The notes beneath the pieces were generated by a model. The model saw only the letters and a list, made by a program, of their open reading frames with translations. It did no database searches and was not told where the DNA came from. This document shows positions 1-9,712 of a stretch of 64,000 nt of DNA, in pieces. The translations under genes were made by a program, and so were the position numbers. The number at the start of each line of letters is the position of its first letter. The stretch's first letter is position 1. Origin of the DNA: Cordia subcordata (taxonomy: Eukaryota > Streptophyta > Magnoliopsida > Boraginales > Cordiaceae); NCBI GenBank assembly GCA_028554755.1, contig JAPTOF010000017.1, positions 5,332,001 through 5,396,000 of the forward strand. Direction: 5' to 3'.

Positions 1-37
1 ACCATCCAAAAACATAGTTACAAAGTTGCAAAGTCAA

Positions 38-974
38 TTATAAAAAAGAAGCTTTGCAAATGCTCGAAACCCAGTCATGAATGGAAACTAAATTCCATTC
101 ATTACAAAGAACTCGATTGGTGTGGTTATTAGGAAAACTCGTCACCGAGCAATTTGAATCGGGCATCCTCAATAATACAAGCACAAAGCTACTCCTCTGT
201 CTTCGCACCAGAATTGTGTAACCCAGCATTTCGTTCCCTCCAAATGTGATAGACACATGAACCAAATAGCAATTTAAGAAGCACCGCTCCTAAAGTCTTC
301 TACTTACACCACATGTTAAGCCGTGGTACAATAAGATCCTATTTAATACATCTGATTGGCAGTTTGGTCTTCTTGATACACTTCCTCCACACTTTTCTAC
401 TAAATGAGCATTCGAAGAAAATGTGATTTCTTGATTCAATGGCAAGGTGGCAAAAGTCAAAGTGATTTTGGATTTTAAGTCCCCAACCAAGCAATCTTAT
501 CTTTGTTGCAAGGCGGTCTTGCAAAGCAAGCCACAAACAAAAACTTTGTCTAGGAATAAGGGGTGTGTTCTAGACCAGCTCAAACCAAGGAACCCATTGG
601 CCATTGCAATGAAATAGATTAAATGTAGATGAAAAAGAAAAACAGCCATGTGGTTCTCGCATCCAAACAATTTGGTGACCACGATTAGTTCTTGGGATCA
701 AATTTGTGGTACTATCTTCCAAGAATTGTAAGCATCTGTGCCAGTTCCAATTTCTCTCTCGGATCACCTGATTAACTTTGCATTGGTGCCCAAGCTTGGA
801 TGCAGTAATGACTTCCGAAGCTACCAACTGTCAAAGGTAGCCCTCTGGATGCCAATTGTCCCACCAAAGAGTAGTGTTACATCAAAAACTCAAGATTTTC
901 CTCCAACACCAAGAAGCATCTACTGGACAGTCAATACTCCAAATATTTTCTCCTTTAGGGAGGATTTTATCGGC
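38..974 (-). pseudogene. LINE ORF2 C-terminal zf-RVT region
   Basis: Continuation of LINE ORF2 after the RT. Around 340-540 the minus strand reads WLALQDRLATKIRLL then FDFCHLAIESRNHIFFECSF and VWRKC, which is the zinc-binding region found at the end of plant LINE RTs (Cys, Cys, His, Cys ligands visible). Around 38-265 it ends in a CVYHIWRERN-like tail, typical of the last part of these proteins. Frames change several times, so it is broken. Confidence 0.8.
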
Positions 975-2442
975 CTATTTACCCCACAATGAATCTTTGT
1001 TTGTGATGGTGAACCAAAGTTGCTTGAGGATCGCAGGATGATTAATTTTCTCCACATCTTTAATACCCAATCCTCCCTCTTTGAGTGGTTTACAAACCAT
1101 CTCCCAACAGATGTTTGCCTGCCTTTTACAACCAAGAGACCCATTCCAAAGAAAGGAAACAAATTTGCTTCTAATTCTCTTGATAACCTTTTTTGGAAGG
1201 AGAAAAATACTACACCAAAATGCTACAATGTTGGTAATGACCGATTTCAGAAGGAGGAGTCTCCCTCCAAAAGAAAGCCATCGATTAGCCCAGTGATTGA
1301 TCTTTGCACCAATTTTATCACGAAGTCTTTCGCAATCCGCTCTACCAAGTTTTTTAGAAATGAGAGGAACCCCCAAATAGCGGACTGGCAACTCTCCTTC
1401 AGAGATATTGAGGATATCACAGATACTGTTTTTCACATTTGTAGAGCAACCTCGAAAGAAAATAGAACCTTTTTGGTTACTGAAGTGTAACCCAAACATC
1501 CTTGAGAACAACTGAATTGCTTCAGAAATAATCTTGATTGAATTAATGTTGACTCTGAAGAAAATCAGAAGGTCATCCATGAAGATGAGAAGGGTTAATT
1601 TGAGCTTTGAGCATTTAGGGTGGAACCCAAACTCAGTTCTTTTGGCCATAAAAAGGAGAATTTACAAAAGAACCTCTATCACAATAACAAATAAGTAGGA
1701 TAATAAGGGATCACCTTGTCTAAGACTATTCTTCCCTTTGAAAAAGCCCTCCAAATGACCATTAATGGAGATGGAAAATCTCGGAGTCGTCAAACACATT
1801 TCAATCCATTTCACGAAGGTATCTGGGTAACACAAAGCTTTAAGACAGTTAACAACAAACGGCCACCTAATTATGTCAAAAGCCTTTTGAATGTCCAGCT
1901 TGATAGTGCAACGAGGGCTAATATGCCTCCTGTTATATCCTCGAACAATGTCTTGTTCCATAAGGATATTATCCATCATTTTACACCTTTCCACAATTGT
2001 CGTTTAATTGTGAGAGATAATATTTTGAAAGCTATCTCTCAACCTGTTAGCAAGAATCTTTGAAAGACATTTGTAGATTGAGTTACAACATAAAATGGGG
2101 CAAAAATCTTTCACTGAGCTAGGATTTGCACATTTCAAAATAAGAGAGATAAAAGTAGAATTTGCCGCCCTCAAAATCTTGAAAGAATTCAGTGATGACC
2201 AGACCACCTTACAAACATCATCCCCCACTTTATGCCAAGCGGTATTGTAAAAAACTGAAGTAAACTCTTTGGCCCTGGGCTTTTGTTGTTGTCAATGTTA
2301 AACATAGCATTTTTTATCTCCTCATCTGTGATATTTGACAGAAGGTGCTCAGCCTCTTCCCTTGAAATTGTTTTCTGCACAATGGAGGCAATGTCCTCCT
2401 TAGTGTAATGTTCAGCATCAACATTCTTTGTGCCAAGTAAAC
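975..2442 (-). pseudogene. LINE ORF2 reverse transcriptase fragment
   Basis: Decayed RT domain, read right to left in shifting frames. Visible blocks are an N-terminal part with EEIKNAMFNIDNNKSPGPK (about 2345-2290), the first catalytic aspartate block KLDIQKAFD (about 1920), the primer-grip block LRQGDPLLSYLF (about 1720) and the catalytic FMDD box at 1583-1572, where most plant LINEs have FADD. The run LPVRYLGVPLISKKL plus WLSFGGRLLLLKSV is the usual thumb and connection region. The domain is split into at least four frames, so no functional protein is expected. The family is certain; the exact LINE clade is not. Confidence 0.9.
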
Positions 2443-2942
2443 TGTTTGGGCAAAAAATAATTGGGCTTGAGGAAAACTCGAGGCCATTATAAATGGACAA
2501 AGGGTTTAGTTTGCTATAGCATGTGTTGAAGGCCCCAGAGTAGAGACACTTGTGTCTGGAAGACTTGGTCTCTTACTAGGATGAATATTGGAATGATAAG
2601 GATGATCCGGATATATGATAAGGCTAAATATATGAGGCAGACATCGAGCGAAGCACGTTTGGGAACACAGAAGATTTAGAGGACTCTTCTACCTAAGAAG
2701 GCTATAAAAGAACTAATTCGATGGACAGTAAGGGCATGAACTCTCCATATCTATAGTTCACTCACAATCTATCACATAGCAATACTTCGTTTTATTCCGA
2801 ATCCCATGCTAACTTGAGCGTCAAAGTATCTTTGGCCGATACCACACCGGTGTCAAAGGTTTCGTTGCTCACCTTTCTTGATTTTGCAGGTTATAAGGGC
2901 CCAAACCAACGCAATCACGTGATTGTAGAATTACCCTCTACA
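2443..2942 (+). repeat. Gypsy element 5' LTR
   Basis: 500-bp LTR beginning TGTTTGGGCA and ending CCCTCTACA. It is matched along its length by 13852-14355. A TATA box (TATAAAAG, 2703-2710) marks the likely U3 promoter. The left target duplication TAAAC occupies 2438-2442. Confidence 0.95.
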
Positions 2943-2965
2943 ATTTGGGCCCCACCGTGGGGCCC
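2943..2965 (+). other. Gypsy primer-binding-site region
   Basis: Immediately after the 5' LTR the sequence reads ATTTGGGCCCCACCGTGGGG, resembling the TTTGGCGCCCACCGTGGGG block that follows the 5' LTR in many plant Tat-type elements and pairs with a tRNA 3' end. One or two positions differ from that form, and I cannot name the primer tRNA with certainty. Confidence 0.55.
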
Positions 2966-3022
2966 CTATAGTCAAGACGCTACGATCAAGGGTGGTACTT
3001 TCGCGATCAATCAGCAATCACC

Positions 3023-4084
3023 ATGACATTCAACCCCAGTACTCGTATTAACGAAGGCAACGATATGCAAGCTATCTTGGCCAAGATGGCACTTTACGAG
3101 GAGAAATTGGCGATGTATGAAAATAAGTTCAAAAACATAGAGGCAAAAAATAACACCATACGTCAAGAGAACTTAGACCTGACGGAAAAAATTACTGCAC
3201 TTTTAACAAACACGGTACCCCGGGACAAAGGAAAGGCCATGTTGATTGAATCGGTGGATCCAATGCAGTCACTGGAATCCCCACCCAGCCAAACTCCTAG
3301 GGATGAAATCTTAACGTTTGCGACTGATGCAGTCGGCACTTCCAACCAACAAAAAGCAGTAGGGCAACACTTGACCCCCACACAAGATAAGGCGCTCCCA
3401 GACATGTTTAGACGGTTCGCCGAATTGGAGTCCCTGATTCAAAGAATCCCAGGAGTACCTGTACTTATTAAGAGAAGTGCCGTCAACAGCTACGCAGAAT
3501 CTCCCTTTGTGGATGCCATCACAATGGTAGACTTGCTTACCAAATTCTCCTTCCCAAATATGAGGCCATTCAACGGGACTATAGACCCAAATGACCATAT
3601 AATGCAATACAAATGGAAGATGTACACTGTGGCCATTCCCCAAGACAAAAGGGAAGCCTATATGTGTAAAAGCTTCGGCTCGAGTTTAGCAGGTCCCGCT
3701 CTACAATGGTATACCAACCTCCCAAATGGATGCATATCATCTTTTGGCCTGTTAACTGATATGTTCGTGGAACAATATGCGAGTAGTAGGAAACTAGAAA
3801 AACAGTCAGATGATTTGTATTTGATTATGCAGAAGAGGGTGGAAACCCTTAAGGACTACGTAGGGAGGTTTAACAAGGAGAAAGTATCCATACCTCAATG
3901 CAACATGGCAACAGCAATTTTCGCCTTTCGTAGAGGGCTCTTGCTAAGTTCAGACCTCTATAAAGAGCTTACAAAATATCCCTCTAAAACTATGGAAGAT
4001 GCCCTTGCAAAGGCATGGGCTCATATTCAGTGGGAAGATGACCGTGCTAACCTTCGCAGAACTTCCACAAACTATGGACAATGA
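3023..4084 (+). CDS. gag: Gypsy gag polyprotein, N-terminal part
   Basis: Open frame of 353 codons starting 80 bp after the LTR. The N-terminal 60 residues form a charged, coiled-coil-like stretch (ALYEEKLAMYENKFKNIEAK). Residues about 160-340 match the retrotransposon gag capsid domain: FPNMRPFNGTIDPNDHIMQY, then FGSSLAGPALQWYTNLP, FVEQYASSRK and LKDYVGRFNKE. It stops at 4084, before the zinc-knuckle-like part that resumes in another frame at 4278, so gag itself is broken. It is the longest surviving frame of the element, but there is no sign it is used. Confidence 0.85.
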   Translation: MTFNPSTRINEGNDMQAILAKMALYEEKLAMYENKFKNIEAKNNTIRQENLDLTEKITALLTNTVPRDKGKAMLIESVDPMQSLESPPSQTPRDEILTFATDAVGTSNQQKAVGQHLTPTQDKALPDMFRRFAELESLIQRIPGVPVLIKRSAVNSYAESPFVDAITMVDLLTKFSFPNMRPFNGTIDPNDHIMQYKWKMYTVAIPQDKREAYMCKSFGSSLAGPALQWYTNLPNGCISSFGLLTDMFVEQYASSRKLEKQSDDLYLIMQKRVETLKDYVGRFNKEKVSIPQCNMATAIFAFRRGLLLSSDLYKELTKYPSKTMEDALAKAWAHIQWEDDRANLRRTSTNYGQ

Positions 4085-4277
4085 GACATTCAACTGGAGC
4101 GACAGACAAGAAAGCATGAGCCCTACCCCCTTAGAAGCTGAAGGGAAAGTAAGGCAGTCGACAGAAGACCTTGCGACAGGAGACGACTTCTTGATCGCGA
4201 CTTCGAGCGAAGGGTAAAAGCTCCAAATTATAATCTCTCTATAACCCCCTTCTGAACTCATCCACACGTTAAAGACC

Positions 4278-5069
4278 ATGTATAGTACCGTTAAATGCCT
4301 AGGAAAGTTAAGATCCCCGGCAGAATCAAGAGACAGATCCAAGTGGTACAAGTTCCATGCAGATCACGAACATACCACTGAGGAATGCAATGGTCTCAAA
4401 TGGGAAGTTACTGAGTTGTTGAAGAAAGGATATTTGACTGAGCTCCTCTCTAATAAGGGGAAACAGACCCTAGCCCGACGAGACGGGAAGACGAAAGCTG
4501 AAGACGTGGCGCTGCCAGAGCCACCGCGGCGAGAGTGGACAGTAAACTATATTATAGGGGGATCACACATCAGTGGGATCACTGTCTCTGCGGCAAAAAG
4601 ACATGTATGCCTAGTGGAAAAGCGTGGCCATCATCCCTTGTGACCAGTTGACATGGGCCCAGAAACAAAAATATCATTTTCTAATTTTGAGTTTTCCCAT
4701 TTAAATAACCTACACGATGATGCACTTGTGATCACACTTATGGTGGCCAACTGCTGGGTCCGGAGGATCCTGGTAGACAATGGCAGCTCAGCCAATGTTT
4801 TGATATTGAATGCTTTTAAGGAGATGGGGATTGACGAGTAACGAATCGTGAGGCGATCTATCCCGCTAGTAGGATTCAACGGGGAGTATAAGCACACCAT
4901 TGGAGAGAAACACTTACCAGTATTCGCTGAAGAAATCAACATGGATGTCAGGTTTTTAGTGATAGACAGCCCATCCCCGTACAACATCATACTTGGAAGA
5001 CCCTGGATTCATCACATAAAGGCAATTCCATATACTTACGATCAAGTCCTGAAGTTTCCAACAAAGTGA
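4278..5069 (+). pseudogene. Gypsy gag C-terminus and aspartic protease
   Basis: Frame fragments after gag. At 4340-4440 the text KWYKFHADHEHTTEEC followed by LKKGYLTELL is the Tat-type gag tail, with Tyr in place of the usual first Cys. At 4740-4840 is the retropepsin active site, LVDNGSSANVLIL, and at 4848-5069 the remaining protease ending in ILGRPWIH. The two protease parts are separated by a TAA at 4839-4841, where related elements usually have Gln. Protease would cut the gag-pol polyprotein in the virus-like particle. Confidence 0.85.
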
Positions 5070-5289
5070 GGAGTCAATGAGACAAGGGGACAGCAATCAA
5101 ACTCCCATGGGTGTTATTATACCGCAATAAAGGAACCCGACGTAATACCATATACCATGTAGAAGAAGCTTCTGCATTGATTCCACTTGATCACCCTCAA
5201 CTGGAGGAATTGGATGAAGTGCAGATTGACCTAGAGGAGCCAAGCCATACAATCCAAATGGATCGGGACTGGAGCCAGAATTGAAAAGC

Positions 5290-7113
5290 CAGATGGTAGG
5301 TTTTCTCAGCAGTAATCAGGATTGCTTCGCATGGTCGCATGCCGACATGGAAGGAATAGACCCAGAGATAATTGTTCATTAGTTGAAAGCAGATCCAGCG
5401 TTTCACCCGGTCAAGCAAAAGCGCAGGAAATTCGCCCCGAAAAGGAATCGAGTAATTAATGAAGAGATGTAGAAATTGATCGACGTAGGGTTTGTGAGAG
5501 AAGTACATTACCCTGAGTGGTTGCCGAACGTAGTGGTGGTGAAAAAGAAGAACGGGAAATGGAGGGTTTGCATTGATTTCACGAATTTAAATAAAAGCAT
5601 GCCCCAAGAATTCTTCCCTATCCCTCACATTGATGCGATGGTAAACACAATCACGGGTCATGAACTACTCAATTTTATGGATGTGTTCTCTGGGTACAAC
5701 TAGATACTAATGCATCCTGAAGACCAGGAGAAAACGTCGTTCATTACCGAATGAGGTATCTATTGTTACAAGGTCATGCCCTTTGGCCTAAAAAATGCGG
5801 GAGCAACCTACCAGCGTCTCGTCAACAAAATGTTCACTGATCAATTAGGGCGCACAATGGAGGTCTACATCGATGACATGTTAGTGAAGTCCCTAGTAGC
5901 AGAACAACATGTCAGCCATCTGTAGCAAGCCTTTGACGTCTTGAGAAAGTACAACATGAAACTCAACCCCACCAAGTGTTCTTTTGGAGTTCGGAAAATT
6001 CCTCGGGTACCTTATTACCCAGAGAGGAATTGAAGCGCACCCTGATCAGTTGAGAGCTATTCTCGATATCCCGTCTCCAAAAAACATTCAAGAAGTTATG
6101 AAACTCACGGGCAGAGTCGCAGCGCTCAGTAGATTCATTTCAAAATCATCGAACAAGTGTCATTCATTCTTCAACGTACTTCAAAGAAATAAAAACTTTG
6201 AATGAACTGAGGAATGCGAAAGAGCCTTGCAAGAGTTGAAGACATACTTAACCAATCCCCTATTGCTGTCCAAACCAAAAGATGGGGAGCACTTATTCGT
6301 CTACTTAGCGGTCTCAAAGGCCGTTATCAGCACCATACTAGTTCGAGAGGAGGGCAGAAAGCAGTTTCCTATATACTATACCAGTAAAACCTTGCTCGAT
6401 CCTGGGACCAGGTACAGCTAACTTGAAAAATTGGCATTAGCTCTTATCACTGCCGCCTGCAAATTGAGGCCATATTTCCAGACCCATCCCATCCATGTAA
6501 TGACCACTTTTCCGTTAAAAGTGATCCTACACAGTCCGGAATTATCTGACCGACTTGCTAAATGGGCTGTCGAGCTGAGTGAGTACGATATCACATTCCA
6601 ACCTAGAACAGCCGTAAAATCCCAGGTGCTTGCAGATTTTGTGGCAGAATTCACACCATGTATCCGGTTAGAAGCAGAACGAGAGGAGTTATATCTCGTC
6701 AAAAGTCCAAGGTTAAGGAGATGGGTACTTTTTGTAGATAAATCAAGCAACGTGAGAAGTAGCAGCTGGGAATAGTACTGCAATCCCCAGAGGGAGACGA
6801 AATTGAGCAGTCTATTAAATGCGGATTCAAGGCCACAAATAATGAAGTAGAGTACGAAGCCCTCATAGCAGGTTTGACGTTAGCTAAAGATGTGAACGTC
6901 AAACATATTGTGGTAAATAGCGATTCGCAGTTAGTGGCAAACCAAGTTTTGTGAACCTACCAGGCAAAAGGCGAGAAGATGATAGCTTACCTCACCACTG
7001 TTAAGAAGATAGCATCTGCATTCGAAGAATTTGAGATAAAGTAGGTAAGTCGTGATGACAACTGTCACGCGGATGCACTAGCAAGCTTAGGAGTAGCAAC
7101 GCAATCTGTTACT
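5290..7113 (+). pseudogene. Gypsy reverse transcriptase, RNase H and second RNase H
   Basis: RT begins with FVREVHYPEWLPNVVVVKKK (about 5494) and WRVCIDFTNLNK, continues through VMPFGLKNAGATYQRLV, and has the catalytic YIDD box at 5866-5877. The connection and RNase H part runs about 5990-6775 (LKLTGRVAALSRFISKS-like, LLSKPKDGEHLFVYLAVS, then VLADFVAEF). From about 6780 a second RNase H-like domain is visible: ATNNEVEYEALIAGLTLAKD, VVNSDSQLVANQV and DDNCHADALASLG, a hallmark of the Tat lineage. Stops at 5470, 5701, about 5750, about 5923, about 6204 and 6420 break it. Confidence 0.9.
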
Positions 7114-8421
7114 TTGAAAAGTATCCCAGTGGTATATCTGCAATGGCCTACCATTGGGAACGAACGAACAATCAAAGTCTCGTGCGTGGATGATGAGCTA
7201 AGTTGGATGACTCCGATAATCCAGTACATTAAAAATAATATCGTCCTCGAGGATCGTGCAGAGGCTAGGAAGCTTAGGGCTAAAGCAGCCCGATACTGCA
7301 TCATCGACGGGAATTTATATAAGAGATCATACTTGGGGTCTTATCTGCGCTGTTTAGGCCTAATCGAGGCCAATTACGCTCTAGTTGAGTTACATAAAAA
7401 GCAGTGTAGGAATCACGCGGGAGCAAGGAGTCTAGCTAACCGAGCACACACGACAGGATACTACTGGTCAACCATGCGGACTGAAGCACTCATCTACGTA
7501 AAGAAATGTGACAGTTGTCAAAGGTTTGCACAAATCCGACACCAGTCGGCTTAGCCTTTAACCTCCGTTACTTCTCCTTGGCCATTCATGAAGTGAGGGA
7601 TGGATGTCGTCTGAAAATTGCCTACCGCACCAGGACAAAAAGTATATATGTTAGTGGCTACAGATTACTTTTCCATATGGATAGAGGCTGAATCTTATCA
7701 TCAGATCCGAGACAAGGAGATTAAGAACTTCATGTGAAAAAACATAATATGTCGTTTTGGAGTCCCCTCAGAAATTGTCACCGACAACGGTTCCCAATTC
7801 ATCAGCCAAAAATTTAAAGATTTTTGCAAGGAATGGAAGATCAGGCTAGCTTTTTCTACCCCGAGGCACCCTCAAGCTAATGGGTTAGTCGAATCTTCTA
7901 ACAAGATTATAATTTCCACTTTAAGAAAAAGATTAGAGAATGCTAAGGGGCGCTGGGCAGAAGAACTCCGGGGAGTGCTATGGTCTTACCGTACCACAGC
8001 CAGGACCTCCACTAGAGAGACACCGTTCTCGCTGATATACGGGGTTGAGGCAGTTATCCAAGCAGAAGTGGGTCTACCTACTCTGCGAATTATCCCAGCA
8101 GAAAGGATGCATCATGAGCTAGATGCTGCTGAGGAAAAGAGAGAGCAGGCTCTCATTCGTATGGCGACATATCAGTAGAAAGTCGCCAAACTTTACAACA
8201 AAAATTTGAGGGCAAAAATGTTTAAGCCAAGGAATTGGGTGTTAAGAAAAGTCTTCGAGAACACAAAGGAGGTGAATGCAGGGAAGTTGGGACCCAAATG
8301 GGAAGGACCACACCAAATTACAAAAGTGGTCAGCCAAAGGGCATATAAGCTTAGTGCTAAGGATGGCAAGGAAGTACCCAATAGCTGGAACGCAATCCAC
8401 TTGAAAAGGTATCATTTTTAG
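7114..8421 (+). pseudogene. Gypsy integrase
   Basis: Decayed integrase that would insert element cDNA. The N-terminal zinc-binding part contains LHKKQCRNHAGARSLANRA and CDSCQRFA (about 7395-7535), an HHCC-type layout with the first His region altered. The catalytic core shows VATDYFSIWIEAE, IVTDNGSQFIS and HPQANGLVESSNK, containing the three acidic positions (D, D, E). The C-terminal part WSYRTTARTSTRETPFSLIY, GVEAVIQAEVGLPT and KLGPKWEGPHQITKV is typical of gypsy integrases. At least five in-frame stops (7553, about 7593, 7612, 7736, 8176) disable it. Confidence 0.9.
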
Positions 8422-8649
8422 GACGAAAATCTTTACTTTGGTAAGTTCCTTAGAAATTAGTTGAAAGGCTAAGTTTGAATGAGTGCCACTAGGCAAGTTA
8501 GACAAAAGGTTCTTTTTCTTCTTTTTAAGTTAGTTCTTAGACCTAGACAGGAGAAACAAAATGGCGTTGCAACATTAACTAATATCCTTTAATTAGTCGG
8601 TGATTCTTTTTGACATTTTGATATGAGACATTGCAATAAATTGCTGTAA
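8422..8649 (+). other. Gypsy post-pol spacer
   Basis: Non-coding stretch directly after the integrase stop, leading into the tandem-repeat array. I see no gene in it. Confidence 0.5.
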
Positions 8650-9080
8650 GACTTGCACTTAGTCTTTGTTACTTTTGCAACACTAGCAAACAGTCTCTAC
8701 GACTTGCTTACAGTCATTTTTGCGAGACTAGCAACTAGTCTCTACTCTCTATGACTTGCTTACAGTCATGTCTGCGAGACTAGCAAACAGTCTCTACTCT
8801 TCAAGACTTGTTTACAGTCATTTCTGCGAGACTACTAGCAACTAGTCTTTGCTCTCCAGGACTTGCTTACAGACATTTCTGCGAAGCCAGCGAATAGTCT
8901 CTTTTCCAAAAGGCTCACAAGCAGGCACAAAGGCTTGCGAGTAGTTTACGTTATTTCTATTTGTAGAAGCCTTACATATAGTCTCTTTTTCTTTTATTTC
9001 GGTAAGGCTGGCAAATAGTCCTTGACTGCAAGAACTTTCAGACAATCACGAAGACTTGCAAATAATTGATGTAAGACTCT
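8650..9080 (+). repeat. Tandem repeat array in gypsy 3' region
   Basis: Units of about 51-55 bp built on GACTTGCTTACAGTCAT, then TGCGAGACTAGCAA and AGTCTCTACT. Clear unit starts are at about 8650, 8701, 8753, 8805 and 8860; degenerate copies continue to about 9080. Such arrays between pol and the 3' LTR are known from Tat-type gypsy elements and can seed satellite DNA. Confidence 0.85.
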
Positions 9081-9429
9081 TAAATAGTCTTTATTTTCGG
9101 CACAAACACTTTCGCTTTCACGAGATCAACAGCAGCCTTCATTTCTGTAACAATCCATGAGACTAGACATAATGTCTACCGTGGCAATCCATGGGACACA
9201 AGAGTTGGCCTCTTCAATGACTAACAAACAATATTTCCTAAACTATTGTTATTGAGTCATAGATAAGCAAGCATTATTAGCTAAAAGGCCACGGTAATGC
9301 CCCCAAGAAATCTGTAACGGCCCTGTGCCCCCTCTAGTTGAGGGCATGCAATCGTTGATGATTTAAGAAAGCAATTCCTTCGAGGAACAAGGGTATCATC
9401 AGCATAAGTAGAGCAAATAGTGAAGGATA

Positions 9430-9430
9430 A

Positions 9431-9471
<41 letters not shown>
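9430..9471. repeat. (AAT)n microsatellite
   Basis: About 14 copies of AAT within the gypsy 3' region. The isoleucine or leucine tracts it encodes in minus-strand frames are artefacts. Confidence 0.95.
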
Positions 9472-9473
<2 letters not shown>

Positions 9474-9712
9474 TACAATGGAAGTTAATGTAATTTACAA
9501 TCTTGGGCTTCAAAGAGCAAAGTAGAAGTTCAAAAAGTGGCATATCCAGCAAAACTTAGTAACCAGGCATTATGCGTAAGCAAAGCTGAGGAAGCAGTCC
9601 CATCTGTATTTGGAAGGCTGGATATAAATAGAGGATCAATGCTCAACGAGGCCCAGTCAGGACGAGGCGTTGGGGGAGTGATTATGGCCTTAAAACAGTT
9701 AATGTCAACATT

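Larger units (their letters stand above)
1..2442 (-). mobile_element. L1-type LINE, 3' half (RT and zinc-binding region)
   Basis: Minus-strand non-LTR retrotransposon remnant. The reading frames carry reverse transcriptase blocks followed by the zf-RVT domain typical of plant LINE ORF2. The right boundary is exact: at 2443 a gypsy LTR begins, and the LINE resumes at 14356 after a TAAAC target duplication (2438-2442 and 14356-14360). Across the junction the ORF2 text joins naturally, with the run before the break (SYFTSL, read leftward from 14400) followed by GTKNVDAEHYTKED at 2437-2395. The LINE 3' end (poly-A tail) is not visible and must lie left of position 1. Several frameshifts and stops make it inactive. 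Confidence 0.9.

Noticed and set aside
8650..9080. CRISPR-like regular repeats
   Set aside because: Units are contiguous, diverged and inside a plant retrotransposon; there are no unique spacers.
9281..9552. Frames with poly-Ile or poly-Leu
   Set aside because: Translation of the (AAT)n microsatellite.
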